Assembly: GCA_025352235.1 (NCBI GenBank)
Contig: JANXTU010000061.1
Location: 1-33,866 of the forward strand
Source of the DNA: Fimbriiglobus sp.
GTDB taxonomy: Bacteria; Planctomycetota; Planctomycetia; Gemmatales; Gemmataceae
Reading direction: 5' to 3'
Length of the DNA: 33,866 nt
Part shown: positions 1-8,437 of the stretch, in pieces
Layout: each line of letters opens with the position of its first letter
Numbering within the stretch: position 1 is the first letter of the stretch
Notes under the pieces: model-generated
What the model was told of the DNA's origin: nothing
What the model saw: the letters and a program-made list of their open reading frames with translations, nothing else
Database searches by the model: none
Program-made: the position numbers and the translations under genes

Positions 1-977
1 ACTTGACGAGGCTCTGCAGGAGATGGCGCGGGTTCTGCTTGTCGACGGTCGAGCCACGGAAGCGGCCGTCGCTCTTGCGGTTCTCCTTCAGCACCGCCTC
101 GTTGTGATCGAGCATGCCTTGGGCCCGAAGGAAGATATCGTTATCGACGATGCGCAGATCGGGGCGGTGCCGGGTGAACTGCACGAGGTCTTCGGGGGGG
201 GCATTCGACTTGCTTGATCTTGCCCGTCGTCGGATCGGTGACGTTGGTCTTCTTGCCCCAGATCCAGAGACCGACGTATTTTTGGTTCCGGAGCACGCGG
301 ACCACGGCGCACGTGTGCCAGCCCGCCGTTTTCGAGCGGTGGTCTTTCGGCGCGCCGAGGCGACCGAGTTCGCGGGCGATCCCGAGTACCGACCGGCCAT
401 CCAGCACGAACCAGCGGAAGACACGCCGGATCCAGTTGGCGTGTTCGTCGCGGACGAAGATGCGCATCCGCGGCTTCGGGCGTCGGCCCTGCCGCGCCGT
501 CTCGGAACCCGGGATCGGGTCGGTGCGGTAGCCGAGGCGCCAGTCGCCGACGGAGTTGTCGTTGAGCACGGCGTCCTCCTGCCCGCGCAGGACGGCTTCG
601 CGGAGCTGCTTGAGGAATTCGCCGTGCATCCACGAGCGGAACATGGCCATCAGCTGCCAGCCGTCCCGGGCGGAATCGACCCCCTCCGACGTGCTGATGA
701 TGCGGATCCGGCAGCCGTAGACGAGTTCGGTGATCACCGAGGACGAGATGACGTAAGACCGCGCGAGGCGGGAGAGACTTTCGAAGTACAGGATTTGGAA
801 GTCGCCCCGCCGTGCCGCAGCCAGCATCTGCTGCAGCCCGTTACGATCGGGCCGCGATCCCGAAACGGCGTGATCGGCGTACTCGAACTCCGCTCGGCTG
901 TGCTGGATTTGTGCTGGAAAGGATGCCCGATGACGCCAAACAACCGCAAAGGACCAGCACGAACACCAAGATCGCAA
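1..977 (-). pseudogene. Serine recombinase, truncated and frameshifted
   Basis: This is the remnant of a large serine recombinase (resolvase N-terminal domain plus Recombinase domain). Recognisable protein begins near 890 with YADHAVSGSRPDRNG, then FESLSRLARS, TSEGVDSARDGW and a Recombinase-domain part with LRNQKYVGLW. The first 50 or so residues of the family, including the catalytic serine in the Y-x-R-x-S motif, are absent. A run of eight G on the plus strand (194-201) breaks the frame: with seven, the protein continues CPPEDLVQFTRHRPDLR through to base 1 and ends in RHLLQSLVK at the window edge. The 3' end lies outside the window. The missing N-terminus makes it non-functional whatever the status of the homopolymer. 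The gene is probably the relic of an integrated element; the family call is confident, the pseudogene status likely. Confidence 0.8.
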
Positions 978-1077
978 GTGCTGTAGCCTTCAGGAGCTGC
1001 GGCGCAAATGACTCTACGGCAAGGGGTTCCGAAAACGGCTGGGAGCGAATCCCCTCTTCTCCATTGGTGTCCGTGTA

Positions 1078-1113
1078 TGACAAATGCCCCCGGAACGCCG
1101 GGGGCTTTTGTCA
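1078..1113. terminator. Strong GC-rich hairpin terminator
   Basis: The two arms (1078-1093 and 1098-1113) pair over 16 positions with one T:T mismatch around a four-base AACG loop. The core is GCCCCCGG/CCGGGGGC, flanked by T-rich sequence on one side and A-rich on the other, so it could stop transcription from both directions. It lies just downstream of the minus-strand gene ending at 1134. Confidence 0.8.
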
Positions 1114-1133
1114 TTTGGTCGATCCTGCTGAAA

Positions 1134-1676
1134 TCAGCCTTTCGGCACCGGGACGATGATGGCCGGTTGTTTCGGATCGTCGACTTTGGCCGGTTCTTGG
1201 CCGGCCTTCGGCGGGCTGCGGAACGACGACAAATCGTGGCGGCGGATGGAGATCCCGTTGCCGTTGGGCCCCGGTCCCATGGTGTAGACGCCGAATTTGC
1301 CCGTCGTTGTTTCCGCGAGGTACAACGCCGATTGCCCCTGCGTGATGTAACCCGTCGTCATCATGAAGTGGACATCCTGCTTCGGGGCGACTTCGAATTC
1401 CGCGACGAGGTCGACCTCGGCCCAGCCGATGATTTTCCCCTGCGATTTGTCGATGACCGTGGCGAGCAACTTGCCCGATTTGTAATCCAGCATCCACACG
1501 CCGTCGGTTTGGATCTTCGCGCTGATGCTCACGGCCCCGGTGGCCATGACGTAATCTTGGTAGCGGTCGTTCGACGCGGCCCGCAGCGGTTGCGGATTCC
1601 CTTGGAACACCAACATCGCCAAGCAACCGAGGCCGACGCCGGCGAACAAGAGTAGTCCGTAGAAACACTTCGCCAT
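1134..1676 (-). CDS. Small secreted or membrane-anchored protein, planctomycete type
   Basis: A protein of 180 residues with no assigned function. The N-terminus MAKCFYGLLLFAGVGLGCLA is a signal peptide or membrane anchor; the mature part reads DRYQDYVMATGAVS..., followed by WMLDYKSGKLLATVID and a C-terminal proline/lysine-rich tail. The D-Y/F-x-x-A-T-G-x-V then L-D-[YF]-x-[ST]-G-x-L pattern recurs in short planctomycete exported proteins. The start at 1676 is preferred over the longer frame to 1811 because the signal sequence begins there and GAGG lies about 8 bases upstream. It stands alone, and its stop is 21 bases from the hairpin terminator. Function unknown. Confidence 0.72.
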   Translation of the reverse strand: MAKCFYGLLLFAGVGLGCLAMLVFQGNPQPLRAASNDRYQDYVMATGAVSISAKIQTDGVWMLDYKSGKLLATVIDKSQGKIIGWAEVDLVAEFEVAPKQDVHFMMTTGYITQGQSALYLAETTTGKFGVYTMGPGPNGNGISIRRHDLSSFRSPPKAGQEPAKVDDPKQPAIIVPVPKG

Positions 1677-1775
1677 GATTGCGACCTCGCCGGAGGGTGG
1701 AATACCCGAGAGTCGCGGACGATAGCAACCCCGGCGGGCCTGTCCAGCGGAATTGGAATTCGGGGGTGTGGCAAA

Positions 1776-1932
1776 GATTCTTGGAGTCGTCATTCCAGCG
1801 TGAACCCACATACCCTATCGTGGAATGACGTCCGACTTTCGGAACGACCTAGCGCGGCAAGGAGTTACGTCCGATTTCAGGTGCCTCCCCGGGCTTGGAT
1901 TCACAAGTCATTCCCCCGTGGCTCCAAGAATC
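1776..1932. repeat. Nested inverted repeats in an intergenic region
   Basis: GATTCTTGGAG at 1776-1786 is the perfect reverse complement of 1922-1932. Inside it, GTCATTCCA (1789-1797) pairs with TGGAATGAC (1821-1829), and another GTCATTCC lies just left of the right arm. No ORF here looks coding. It may be a small palindromic element; part of it (about 1839-1865) resembles about 9297-9325. Confidence 0.5.
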
Positions 1933-1962
1933 GTTGTCATACCCGATCCGCCGCCGCGGTCT

Positions 1963-2760
1963 TCAAAAGGGGTTCTTGATGTCTTGGACATGATCCCACT
2001 TGATGCCGGTGCTTTCGGTGGCCCGCAGGCGCGCCGCCGAGCTGCGGGCGTTGAGAACCAAATCCTTCGCACTGCCCCATGGCGGATTCGTTCGGGTCAG
2101 CAGTAAACAATCGGTTCCACCGAGAAGCCGGCACTTCTCGCCGTATTCGAGCCATGGCGGGAAGCCGAGATCGGCGAAGTGCTTGCCGACTCTCTTCCAA
2201 TCTGCGGTGGTCGCTTTCGTCTTGCAGGCGTGGTAGGTGCAGGCGAAATCGACCGAGCGAACCATCAGCAGTTGGAGGAAGAAGCCGGACAGCGTGTCGG
2301 ATTGGAGTTGCCAATCTTCGGGTTTCTCCCCTGCTTCGCTGTCGGTGGTTCCGTAGTAAACGGGCGGGTCGTCGAGATGGGCGTCGGCGACGCGAAAGGC
2401 CCATTCGCAGCAGTTTTGGTATTCGGTTTTGAAGACGATTAAGCCCTTCTTCGTGGCCCGCGCCGGCCAGACTGCGAGTTCCTTCGGCCAGACCATGTGG
2501 CTCCAGAAGATGCGCGGCTTCAATCGATAGGGATTGCCCGGGAGTTGATACCACTCCCGGAGAGCGAGCGGCAACGCGAAGCCCAGTCGTTTCTCGGCGC
2601 GGTTCAGCGTCGCCGTCGCGACAATCGCGGCGCCGGTGCGCGGGATCTTCCAAGCCTTTTGGAATTCGGTCATCAAACTCCAGCGGTCTTCGCGGGCGGC
2701 GAGTCGCTCGGCGAACGTACCATAGTCGACGGATTTCACGACCGGGCTCCTTGGATACAT
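1963..2760 (-). CDS. SMI1/KNR4 (SUKH)-like protein
   Basis: A protein of 265 residues. The section W-x-x-P-x-x-G-A...L-N-x-A-E-x-x-L-G-F-x-L-P-x-x-L-R-E-W-Y resembles the opening of the SMI1/KNR4 or SUKH fold, and aromatic-rich segments follow (GLIVFKTEYQNC, PPVYYGTTDSE, WLEYGEKCRLLGG). Proteins of this superfamily often serve as immunity proteins for nuclease toxins or as regulatory scaffolds, but no toxin gene is adjacent, so the role is open. The start at 2760 (MYPRSPVVK) is chosen because the 31 residues upstream in the longer frame look non-coding and approach the divergent kinase start; no clear ribosome binding site supports it. Confidence 0.65.
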   Translation of the reverse strand: MYPRSPVVKSVDYGTFAERLAAREDRWSLMTEFQKAWKIPRTGAAIVATATLNRAEKRLGFALPLALREWYQLPGNPYRLKPRIFWSHMVWPKELAVWPARATKKGLIVFKTEYQNCCEWAFRVADAHLDDPPVYYGTTDSEAGEKPEDWQLQSDTLSGFFLQLLMVRSVDFACTYHACKTKATTADWKRVGKHFADLGFPPWLEYGEKCRLLGGTDCLLLTRTNPPWGSAKDLVLNARSSAARLRATESTGIKWDHVQDIKNPF

Positions 2761-2799
2761 TGAAGCGTATCGGTAATCGTTTCGAGGGGGAGATGATTC

Positions 2800-4461
2800 G
2801 TGGATCGGGACGAAGAACTGGCGGTACTGCTCGGCGCGCTTTCGGATCAACACCGGCAGCGCGGGAGCGCCGATGTCGACGCGGTCGCCCGGCGGCGCCC
2901 GGATTTGGCGGGGGAACTCCGCGAATTATGGGCCGTCGCGCAGTTCGCCGAATTGATTCAGCGACCGCCCATCACGATCCACCGCCCGACGCAACCGACG
3001 GTCGAATCCGCGCCGCCGGCACTCCCGCGCGACTTCGGGGACTTCACGCTACTGAGCGAACTCGGCCGCGGCGGCATGGGGGTCGTCTACCGGGCCCGGC
3101 AAAAATCGTTGAATCGGATCGTCGCGCTCAAAATGATCCGCGAGGCGCACCTCGCCAGCGCCGACGACGGCGCGCGCTTCCAAGCCGAAGCTGCGGCGGC
3201 GGCCCGACTGCACCACCCGAACATCGTGACCGTGTACGAAGTCGGCGCGCACGAGGGCCAAGCTTACTTCTGCATGGAGTACGTCCCGGGGCCAACGCTC
3301 GCGCAGCGGGTCGATACCGAAGGGCCACTGCCGAATCGCGAGGCGGCGCGGATCGTCGCGATCATCGCGCAGGCCGTCCAGCACGCCCACGAAGAGGGCG
3401 TCCTCCACCGCGACTTGAAACCGAGCAACATCTTGATGAGTTCGGATTCGGGTTCCGATTCGGGCAGCGGCGGACTCACCCCCAAAGTAACCGACTTCGG
3501 CTTGGCGAAGCAATTCGATTCGACCGAATCGCTGACGCGGACCGGTGCCGTCGTCGGCACGCCGAGTTACATGTCGCCGGAGCAGGCGGGGAGCCGCAAG
3601 GACCTGACGCCGGCGGCGGATGTCTATTCGCTCGGGGCAATCCTGTACGAATTGCTGACGGGCCGGCCGCCGTTTCAAACCTCGCACCCGCTCGACACCC
3701 TGCTGTTGGTGTTGGAGCAAGATCCGATTCCGCCGCGGGATTTGAACCCGTCGGTGGATCGCGATCTCGAGTTGATCTGCTTGAAGTGTTTGCAGAAGCC
3801 GCCGGAGTTGCGTTATTCGAGCGCCGGTGGATTGGCGAAAGATTTGGAAGCTTACCAAGCCGGTGATCGCCTCAGCATCGCGCACGGTAGCCTCGGGTCG
3901 TTCGTGTCGCGGTTACTGCGTGAGACGCACCACGCGGCGGTGCTCGAAAACTGGGGTCTGCTCTGGATGTGGCACAGTGCGGCGATCTTCGTCTTGTGCA
4001 TCGTGACCCAAATCATGGCGTGGTCGCACATCACCTCGCACTTGTACTATCTCGCGTTTTGGGGCGCGGGACTGCTGACGTGGGGGACGATCTTCTGGCG
4101 GTTGCGGCGCCGGGGCGGGCCGGTGCTGTTCGTCGAACGGCAGATCGCGCACGCTTGGGCCGGGGGGACCGTCGCGAGCGTTGGCTTGTTCTTGATCGAG
4201 GTCGTGCAAGGTCTACCGAGCTTGACGCTCTCGCCGGTCCTCGCGGTCGTGGCCGCGATGGTCTTCTTCTTCAAAGCCGGCACGCTATCCGGCCAATTCT
4301 ACATCTGGGTCGGGGCGTACTTGGCCACGGCCATCGGCATGGCGGCGCTGCCGCAGGTCGGCCATCTGATGTTCGGCGTCGTCTCCGCGCTGTCGTTCTT
4401 TTTGCCGGGTTTGAAATACTACCGCCAACGCAAACGGGGCGAACGGGGCGCCAAAGGGTAA
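2800..4461 (+). CDS. Membrane-anchored Ser/Thr protein kinase
   Basis: A Hanks-type kinase of 553 residues. The glycine loop GRGGMGVVYRA is at 89-99, the ATP-binding lysine in VALKM at 111, the catalytic loop HRDLKPSN at 203-210, the DFG at 232-234 and TPSYMSPEQ at 254-262, so all catalytic residues are present. A Ser/Gly/Asp-rich insert (about 214-225) lies between catalytic loop and DFG. After the kinase domain (to about 360) come four or five hydrophobic segments (about 385-540) that place the enzyme in the cytoplasmic membrane; no extracytoplasmic sensor domain is visible. The GTG start is preceded by GAGGGGGAG at good spacing. It opens a plus-strand group of four genes with small gaps, the next start being 31 bases after its stop. 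Substrate unknown. Confidence 0.9.
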   Translation: MDRDEELAVLLGALSDQHRQRGSADVDAVARRRPDLAGELRELWAVAQFAELIQRPPITIHRPTQPTVESAPPALPRDFGDFTLLSELGRGGMGVVYRARQKSLNRIVALKMIREAHLASADDGARFQAEAAAAARLHHPNIVTVYEVGAHEGQAYFCMEYVPGPTLAQRVDTEGPLPNREAARIVAIIAQAVQHAHEEGVLHRDLKPSNILMSSDSGSDSGSGGLTPKVTDFGLAKQFDSTESLTRTGAVVGTPSYMSPEQAGSRKDLTPAADVYSLGAILYELLTGRPPFQTSHPLDTLLLVLEQDPIPPRDLNPSVDRDLELICLKCLQKPPELRYSSAGGLAKDLEAYQAGDRLSIAHGSLGSFVSRLLRETHHAAVLENWGLLWMWHSAAIFVLCIVTQIMAWSHITSHLYYLAFWGAGLLTWGTIFWRLRRRGGPVLFVERQIAHAWAGGTVASVGLFLIEVVQGLPSLTLSPVLAVVAAMVFFFKAGTLSGQFYIWVGAYLATAIGMAALPQVGHLMFGVVSALSFFLPGLKYYRQRKRGERGAKG

Positions 4462-4492
4462 GATACCGGCAACTTCCCCCTCCGAGATTCCC

Positions 4493-6478
4493 ATGCGGCA
4501 TCTTCTCGCTATCGCCGTACTCGCCACGTCGGTCTCGGCCGACGAACTTCCGGTCACTTCGAAGCCGAGCCTGTTTCCGACCTTGGTGAACCCGAATTGT
4601 TCCCACTGCGTCGACGAAGCGAAGCGCCGCAAGGACGAACTCAAACCGTCCGAGCCGGCGCTCTGTTGGATCCGCGGTTACTCCGACGGCGGGGCGATCC
4701 CCGTCCGCTTTTTCCTGAGCAAGTACCGTGTCATCTCGGACAGCTACGGCGTCTTCGTCTACGACCCGGACGCCGGGTTCATCCGCGGGTTCGCCCCCAA
4801 CTACAACTTCGTCGTGCAGGGTTGGCACAACGGCATCCTGACGATGCGAGATTCCACCGACGGCACGGTCTTCTCGGCCCTCAGCGGCCTCGGTCTGGAA
4901 GGGCCTCGGAAGGGCACGCGCCTGCCGGTCGTGCCGACCCTCGCCAGCACGTGGAGCGAGGCGATGGCCCGCAACCCCAACGCGGTCGCCTACGAAATGC
5001 ACGACAAATTCAAGCCCGTGGAACTGCCGACGGAGGCGAATCTCGACTCGGTGAAGACGCGCCCGACGAAAATCGACGCGCGACTGAACGCGGATGAACC
5101 GGTACTCGGCGTCCGCATAGGCGCGATTGCCAAGGCCTATCCGGTCAAGGGTTCGCCGAGATTGAAGACGGATCATCTCGGCGACACGGACATCGTGCTT
5201 TTCGGCGGCTCCGCTTATAAGCCCGTGGCGAGCCAACCCCGGAAGTGGAAGGGCCCGAAGCCGGACAAGAACGGCGTCTCGCCAGCCGACGCCGGGCAAC
5301 CCCTGCCGGATGGCAAAGTCGTCCTGGGTCGGACGCTGACCTTCCTCGAGAAGAACGGCGCGATCGCGGACGCCGAAACCAGCACCACGTGGGGCATCGA
5401 CGGCCGCGGCATCGACGGCGAACTGAAAGGTTGGACTCTCGAATGGATCGATAGCGTGGCTTGCAAATGGTTCGCGTGGTCGGCGGAGTACCCGCAGACG
5501 CAAGTCGACGAGAAGCCCAAGCCGAGCGCGAACGACAAAGTCAAAATGATCGCGGGTAAGGCCGAGTTCCTCCGATTATTGCCCAAGCCGTTCGGCGTCG
5601 TTCGGGCCGTCGATGCGAAAGCGCACACGGTCACGCTGCTGCTCGACGGCGAAAAGTTGGCCAAGGTGTGGAATGTCGAACCGGACGCCGAGGTGAAGAT
5701 CGCAGGCTGGTGGGGCCGGCTCGAACAACTCAAAGCCGGGGACAAAGTCTGGGTCTGGTTGAAACTCGACCGCAACAAAAACCCGATCTCGGTAGCGATG
5801 ATCGCGGATGCCGCGAGCGCCGCCGAAATCCGGTTCGACCCGCTGGCCAAGGCGAAACCCGAGACCGTTGCGGTCGATCCATCGGCTCAAAAGCAATGGC
5901 TGCGCAAACTCTGGATTGCCGAAGGGATGCCCGGCTCCCTCGCCTTCGTCCACAATTTCAGCGGGGAACTCGACCTACTCCTCGATCACGAAGCGATGCG
6001 TTGGGGGCGGTCCCTGAAAGCCGGCGACGCCGTGGAACTACAGGGCGAGACGCCGATTCCAGCCATCGTGAAGTCGGTATCGCCTTGGCGGGAACGGACG
6101 CAGCTGCGCTTGGTCGTGGGCGAATTGCAAGCGAGCGAACTGAAAGCGGGACAGCGCATCCGTTTGAAAATCGCGACGCCCGATAAGGAGGTGGACGAGT
6201 CACCATACCCGCCCGACCTCGGCCGCGAACGGACGAAGGAGGAGCGCGTCGAATGGTTCTTGGCGAGTATTTATTGCTCGTGCCGCATCGGCAAAGACAC
6301 CTGCACCGGCATGTTCTACACGCTCGCCAGTTGCAATCCGAACGGCTGCGGAATGCCCAACTTCACCCGCGATGAGATCCGCGATTTCATCGGCAAGGGG
6401 AAGTCCGACAAGGAAATCTGGGATACGCTGTTGAAAGATCGCGGCCCGCTCATGCTCAAAGCGCACCTGTTACCGTAA
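4493..6478 (+). CDS. DUF3179 protein with CcmH-like cysteine-rich C-terminus
   Basis: A protein of 661 residues. Residues 1-16 form a signal peptide (MRHLLAIAVLATSVSA), so it is exported. The central part (about 195-345) carries the DUF3179 signature: VLGVRIGAIAKAYPV, IVLFGG, GRTLTF, then AETSTTWGIDGRGIDG and FAWSAEYP. A preceding part (about 35-175) includes a CSHC motif. Next come two beta-rich segments (about 350-445 and 490-570) containing FGVVRAVDAK and LKAGDKVWVWLK. The end (about 580-661) has the cysteine motif YCSCRIGKDTC...CNPNGCG and then EIRDFIGKGKSDKEIWDTLLKDRG, which resembles the C-type cytochrome assembly protein CcmH. DUF3179 has no known function. The cysteines suggest periplasmic redox or heme-related work; that is inference. 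Confidence 0.75.
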   Translation: MRHLLAIAVLATSVSADELPVTSKPSLFPTLVNPNCSHCVDEAKRRKDELKPSEPALCWIRGYSDGGAIPVRFFLSKYRVISDSYGVFVYDPDAGFIRGFAPNYNFVVQGWHNGILTMRDSTDGTVFSALSGLGLEGPRKGTRLPVVPTLASTWSEAMARNPNAVAYEMHDKFKPVELPTEANLDSVKTRPTKIDARLNADEPVLGVRIGAIAKAYPVKGSPRLKTDHLGDTDIVLFGGSAYKPVASQPRKWKGPKPDKNGVSPADAGQPLPDGKVVLGRTLTFLEKNGAIADAETSTTWGIDGRGIDGELKGWTLEWIDSVACKWFAWSAEYPQTQVDEKPKPSANDKVKMIAGKAEFLRLLPKPFGVVRAVDAKAHTVTLLLDGEKLAKVWNVEPDAEVKIAGWWGRLEQLKAGDKVWVWLKLDRNKNPISVAMIADAASAAEIRFDPLAKAKPETVAVDPSAQKQWLRKLWIAEGMPGSLAFVHNFSGELDLLLDHEAMRWGRSLKAGDAVELQGETPIPAIVKSVSPWRERTQLRLVVGELQASELKAGQRIRLKIATPDKEVDESPYPPDLGRERTKEERVEWFLASIYCSCRIGKDTCTGMFYTLASCNPNGCGMPNFTRDEIRDFIGKGKSDKEIWDTLLKDRGPLMLKAHLLP

Positions 6479-6500
6479 AGTCGTTCCACCGGAGAATCCC

Positions 6501-6881
6501 GTGATCCGTTCCGAAACTTCGAGTGTCCCCCACCGCGCGACCTTCACCAACGGGGCGGTGCAGGCCGCCGCCGACGTGCCCGAGGCGAAAGGGGGGCGCG
6601 GGAATGGCTTCGGCCCCCACGAACTGGTGGAGGCGGCGCTGGCGACTTGCCTGGCCATCACGTGCGAAATGTACGCCGAGAAACACGCGATTCCCTTGGA
6701 ATCGGTCGCGGTCGAAGTCCGATTGGATCGCGGGAGTCCGCCCGACGTCCTGTTGATTTACACGCTGGAATTTCGGGGTACCCTCAGCGACGACCAGCGC
6801 AGCGCACTGAGGTCGGCGGCGTCTCGGTGCCCGGTGCAAAAGACGTTGACGGGCGGGTTGGTTTGCCGGGCGGAGGAGTGA
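6501..6881 (+). CDS. OsmC/Ohr family protein
   Basis: A compact OsmC-like protein of 126 residues. The helix GFGPHELVEAALATCLAIT carries Cys50, and the second conserved cysteine is Cys110 in SRCPVQKTL. In OsmC and Ohr these two cysteines form the thiol centre that reduces organic hydroperoxides, so a peroxide-detoxifying role in the cytoplasm is likely, although many small relatives are untested. The GTG start at 6501 follows GGAGAATCCC. The gap to the preceding DUF3179 gene is 22 bases, and the next gene begins 4 bases after the stop, which indicates an operon. Confidence 0.85.
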   Translation: MIRSETSSVPHRATFTNGAVQAAADVPEAKGGRGNGFGPHELVEAALATCLAITCEMYAEKHAIPLESVAVEVRLDRGSPPDVLLIYTLEFRGTLSDDQRSALRSAASRCPVQKTLTGGLVCRAEE

Positions 6882-6885
6882 GCTG

Positions 6886-7473
6886 ATGGCGAAGATCCGC
6901 GAGAGCGGCATGCCGGACGAGGCCTACTGGGAGACGTTCTTCAACCCGGGATGCATCGTCGGGAAACTCGATTGCAACGGCCCGATCGACGTCGTCGAAT
7001 TCGGCTGCGGCTACGGGTTGTTCACGATCCCCGCCGCCGAACTCGTGAGCGGCACCATCTACGCCCTCGACATCGATCCCGCCATGATCGTCGCCACCGG
7101 AGAACGCGCCCTGGCTGCGGGCGTTCGCAACGTCGCGGCCGAAGAACGGGACTTCATCGCCGACGGTTGCGGTCGGCCCGACGGTAGCGTCGGGTACGCG
7201 ATGCTATTCAACATCCTGCACGTCGAAGACCCGGTGGCGTTGCTCCGGGAAGCCTATCGCGCATTGGTCCCCGGTGGCCGACTCGGGGCCATCCACTGGA
7301 AGCACGACCCGGCAACGCCGCGCGGCCCGGCGCTCGCGATCCGCCCGCCGCTCGACCAGTGCCGTCGATGGGCCGAAGAAGCCGGCTTCGAGTTCGTCCG
7401 GGGCGAAGACCTTTGCTGCTGTTCTTGGCACTGGGGCATGGTGCTGCAAAGACCCGGGATCACACCTTTGTGA
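6886..7473 (+). CDS. Class I SAM-dependent methyltransferase
   Basis: A protein of 195 residues with a Rossmann methyltransferase core. Motif I, VVEFGCGYG, is at about 36-44, the acidic residue after strand 2 is in YALDIDP, and the post-core motif is LVPGGRLGAIHWKHD. The cysteine cluster near the C-terminus (DLCCCSWHWG) is unusual, and the substrate cannot be inferred. The ATG follows GGAGGAGTGAGCTG, an excellent ribosome binding site that overlaps the end of the OsmC gene four bases away, so the two are almost certainly co-translated. Confidence 0.85.
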   Translation: MAKIRESGMPDEAYWETFFNPGCIVGKLDCNGPIDVVEFGCGYGLFTIPAAELVSGTIYALDIDPAMIVATGERALAAGVRNVAAEERDFIADGCGRPDGSVGYAMLFNILHVEDPVALLREAYRALVPGGRLGAIHWKHDPATPRGPALAIRPPLDQCRRWAEEAGFEFVRGEDLCCCSWHWGMVLQRPGITPL

Positions 7474-7504
7474 TGCCGGGCTCAACGCAGCTTCGCGCCT
7501 CTTA

Positions 7505-8353
7505 TTACTTCGCCGCCGCCCATTTCTCGCGGATGAAGGCGATCCCCTTCGTGTACACTTCGTCCGGTGAGGGGAACAGATCCCGCCAGACGCGAGTCGC
7601 GGCGGCCAAATCCGGGAGTGCCCGGCCGAAGGCTTCGATGACGCACCAGCCGTCGTAGCCGGTGCTGCGGATGGCTTGGAAGGCTTCGTCCCAGCGGACT
7701 TGGCCGGTGCCGGGGGTGCCGCGGTCGTTCTCCGAAATGTGGACGTGGGCGAACACGTCCTGGCACGCGGCGATCCCGGCGGCTTGGGACTTCTCTTCGA
7801 TGTGGGCGTGGAAGGTGTCGTACATGCAGCGGAAGTTCGGGTGATCGACCGCCTTCACCAGCGCCCGCGCGTCGGCCGCGGTCGTCAGGAAGTAGCACTC
7901 GAAGCGGTTGAGATATTCGATGGCGAGCGTCAACTTCGCCTGCGCCGCGAACTCGGCCGCCTTCCGCAGCACTTCGACGGCGTGCCCCTTCTCAACGGCG
8001 GTCGGCCCGGCGCCGCTGAACACGCCCAACGGCGAGTGGTACGGCCCGCACATCGCCACGCTGCCGAGGATTTGGTTCATCTCGATGGCCCACTTCAACC
8101 GCTCCACGGCCGCATGGCGGATGCTCGCGTCGGGGCTGATCGGGTTCGTATCCGGGTTCATCACGGTGACCGTCGAGCAGGCCAAACCCTGTCGATCCAG
8201 CTCGGCGCGGATCATTTTGTAATGTTCGGCGGTGCCGTCGAATAATGGCAGCTCGACGCCGTCGAAACCAGCGGCTTTGATTTTGGCGAGGATGGGAAAC
8301 TCGGCCTCGGTGACGAAGCCGGTCCACAAAAGCAGGTTCATGCCGATTTTCAC
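7505..8353 (-). CDS. Sugar phosphate isomerase/epimerase (TIM barrel)
   Basis: A protein of 282 residues of the xylose-isomerase-like TIM-barrel family that includes D-tagatose 3-epimerase and hydroxypyruvate isomerase. The four metal ligands of the family are visible: Glu146 (LAIEYLNRFE), Asp179 with His182 (MYDTFHAHIEE), His205 (HVHISENDRG) and Glu240 (CVIEAFG). HISENDRGTPG is close to the tagatose/psicose 3-epimerase pattern, so C3 epimerisation of a ketohexose is the best guess; no signal peptide is present. The GTG start has GGAG about 6 bases upstream; an internal ATG at 8341 is the alternative. It is convergent with the methyltransferase ending at 7473. Confidence 0.86.
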   Translation of the reverse strand: MKIGMNLLLWTGFVTEAEFPILAKIKAAGFDGVELPLFDGTAEHYKMIRAELDRQGLACSTVTVMNPDTNPISPDASIRHAAVERLKWAIEMNQILGSVAMCGPYHSPLGVFSGAGPTAVEKGHAVEVLRKAAEFAAQAKLTLAIEYLNRFECYFLTTAADARALVKAVDHPNFRCMYDTFHAHIEEKSQAAGIAACQDVFAHVHISENDRGTPGTGQVRWDEAFQAIRSTGYDGWCVIEAFGRALPDLAAATRVWRDLFPSPDEVYTKGIAFIREKWAAAK

Positions 8354-8437
8354 GGGACACTCCGAAAGCCGTAGGGAAGGGTGTGGGGCATTGTCCGCGT
8401 CGCGGAGAAGCCCGGCAAGGTGTGCGAAAGGCGAAGA

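Noticed and set aside
1000-1066. tRNA 3'-end-like sequence (GGGAGCGAATCCC then CTCTTCTCCA) near the recombinase remnant
   Set aside because: The loop lacks the TTC of a T-loop and no matching acceptor or anticodon arm is visible upstream; at most it is a degraded attachment site.
7440-7480. Small hairpin ATCACA/TGTGAT at the end of the methyltransferase as a terminator
   Set aside because: The six-base stem lies within the last codons and has no T-run; support is too weak.
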